Source: Catenaria anguillulae PL171 (taxonomy: Eukaryota; Blastocladiomycota; Blastocladiomycetes; Blastocladiales; Catenariaceae). From it: a DNA stretch of 64,000 nt. Where the stretch lies: contig MCFL01000037.1 of the NCBI GenBank assembly GCA_002102555.1, positions 186,001 through 250,000 of the forward strand, read 5' to 3'. Both the position numbers and the translations under genes were made by a program. This document shows, piece after piece, positions 62,554-64,000 of this stretch (position 1 is its first letter; each line of letters begins with the position of its first letter). The notes under the pieces were generated by a model that worked only from the letters and a program-made list of their open reading frames with translations, searched no databases and was not told the origin of the DNA.

Positions 62554-64000
62554 CTACAAGTCAAACACCTGATCCAAACCCAAGTATCCATCGCACATGA
62601 TATACAACTGTGCTCCCTTGCCCTTTTCAACAGCGCCCATGTTCAACGACATGCGGGACCGTTCGCGGAACTGGAACCTGCGCAACTCGACCTCCCTCAC
62701 GGTCCCAGTTCCGTCCGCTTGCCCCTCGGGTGGCGGGCCGACCAGCAAAGCATACCATCCTTCATACTGCACCTTAGGAAACTTTGGCGCATGAATGCGT
62801 GTATCCTTGTTTGTGCGATACTCGGGGAACGCCGACGTGCGCGTCAACGATACCTGCACCCCACCCTTTGCCACGTCATCACGGATTTGGACGGACACAA
62901 GCGGCAAATTGGCCGCATACTTGATCAGCTTTGGCTGGCCCTTCAACTGATCCACCGAGCACCCAAGCAATTGTGCAATGCACCCAACGCCCTTTGGAAC
63001 CTTACACCCAGTTGGGATCTGATGCACGTTTGGGTCCGTGATCCACTGTGCCTGCTTGATTTGCTGCAACAAGTGCACAATCTGCACACACACGTCGGCC
63101 AGGCCCTTGTGCACGGCAACGTCGAGCATGGCTTGCGCTACACGCACAGACTGGTCCAGCACGCTAACCGTGTCGGTGACATAGTCAACGATCGGAAGCG
63201 GCGACCGCGAGATGTGCGCTTGCAGGAGCAGGTGTGCCTTGAGGTGCGGATTGTCCCAGCCGGGGAAGTGCGTGACCGAAAATGGAACATCTTGTGCAAG
63301 TTGCTTGTTTTGTAGATCCTCGTTGTGGCGCACGGGCAGCTCGGCGTATTCGTGCGCCAAGGCTAGGGCATCAAGGAGTTTGGCCGGGGTGGCGGTTTTC
63401 GGGTTTGGACGGAGGGCAAACAGGAAGTGTTCGAGGGTTTGATGAAACCTGCGTGCCAGAGATAAATAGGCGGCAGCCGTGTCAGTCAAGTGCAAATTGA
63501 CGGGAGTGATCAGAGACTTAACGGACATGTAGTAGTAGGATGCAATCTCGCCCACCGTGTTGGAGCCACCTGCACGCCGTCCACATCGATACACCGGCAC
63601 GATGCAAGTCGGTCAGGACCTCGTCAATCATCTTGGACAGGTACATGCTCACGTCCTCAGGCTCGGGCGAGTCGAGGCCATAGTATGTTGGGTTGCGTTG
63701 GATGCGCCGGAAAAAGTAGGTCCATGTGACAAAATCGAGTGCGTCCTGCTTGGATTTGATGGTGCCCGTGGCATTTCCGCATTCATGTGGTCGTGGAGGT
63801 ATTGTGCAGGGAGGATTCGACGGGGAAGGGAGAATCTGTTTGGCCGAACAAGATACACGGTAACGGTGAGCAAAAGCGCCTGGACAGTCTGGAAATATAG
63901 AGTAGGACGTACGCAAAAACTTCTTGTAAAAGTTCTTCTTGGACTCTTCAACGAACACGCACGCAACACCCTTGTCGTCGTATCCGGGACGACCAGCACG
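62554..64000 (-). CDS. ASCC3/Slh1-type RNA helicase, C-terminal Sec63 domain (partial)
   Basis: The gene enters from the right edge with RAGRPGYDDKGVACVFVEES and KNFYKKFL, the end of the second RecA cassette. SKQDALDFVTWTYFFRRIQR and a winged-helix segment follow. A long open Sec63/FN3 domain then runs from GEIASYYYMSVKSL through YAELPVRHNEDLQNKQLA, HLKAHLLLQAHISRS, VLDQSVRVAQAMLDVA to YIMCDGYLGLDQVF. VLDQ and LGLDQ fit ASCC3/Slh1 rather than Brr2. Slh1/ASCC3 is the Ski2-like helicase of the ribosome quality trigger complex, which splits collided ribosomes. An intron begins after KKFL (about 63912). Between 63560 and 63850 about four one-base shifts are needed to keep the family pattern, most plausibly sequencing indels in an essential gene. 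Start and helicase motifs lie beyond the window. Confidence 0.85.

Overview
The window reads as nuclear DNA of a zoosporic (flagellated) fungus, most likely Blastocladiomycota or Chytridiomycota. A fungal APSES transcription factor lies in the same 64 kb as an eight-exon TTLL9-type tubulin polyglutamylase, which belongs to organisms with axonemes. Genes are dense, GC-rich and on both strands. Introns are mostly 58-116 bp with GTACGT/GTATG-like donors. I rebuilt the exon structures by hand from splice sites, phase and family conservation. No tRNA, rRNA or CRISPR array was seen.

Left part (1-24 kb). A DDE transposase runs off the left edge. It is followed by an RA-PH (MRL/Grb7-like) adaptor, glyoxalase II, a probable ORC6, a ten-repeat His-rich NQASGNNIGQ protein, TTLL9, a class A DnaJ with an 8-nt microexon, LSM2, the first ankyrin-like protein, SGT1 (CS-SGS) and an unrecognised RS/polyQ protein.

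Middle part (17-44.6 kb). This is a lineage-specific cluster of large, apparently intronless ankyrin-like repeat genes built on a V-L-D-W-W/L repeat. Four copies are open (A, C, D, G). One has a single frameshift (B), one has three frameshifts (E), one is a clear pseudogene (F), and one is a C-terminal relic. Mitochondrial TAM41 and a decayed unidentified gene lie among them, and a MITE-like inverted-repeat element lies between E and F. Copies B and G share a nearly identical internal tract, suggesting gene conversion.

Right part (45-64 kb). Housekeeping genes resume: V-ATPase proteolipid c, a Ser-rich unknown, ER glucosidase II alpha, an S9 peptidase, an APSES transcription factor, a FHIP/FAM160 homologue and the C-terminus of an ASCC3/Slh1 helicase. 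The last two are broken by many single-base shifts, often at short homopolymers, so residual sequencing indels are a serious alternative to pseudogenisation.

The genes do not form one pathway. The most unusual content is the repeat-protein cluster, with its shared N- and C-terminal modules and birth-and-death signs, and the His-rich repeat protein at 9.9-11.3 kb.
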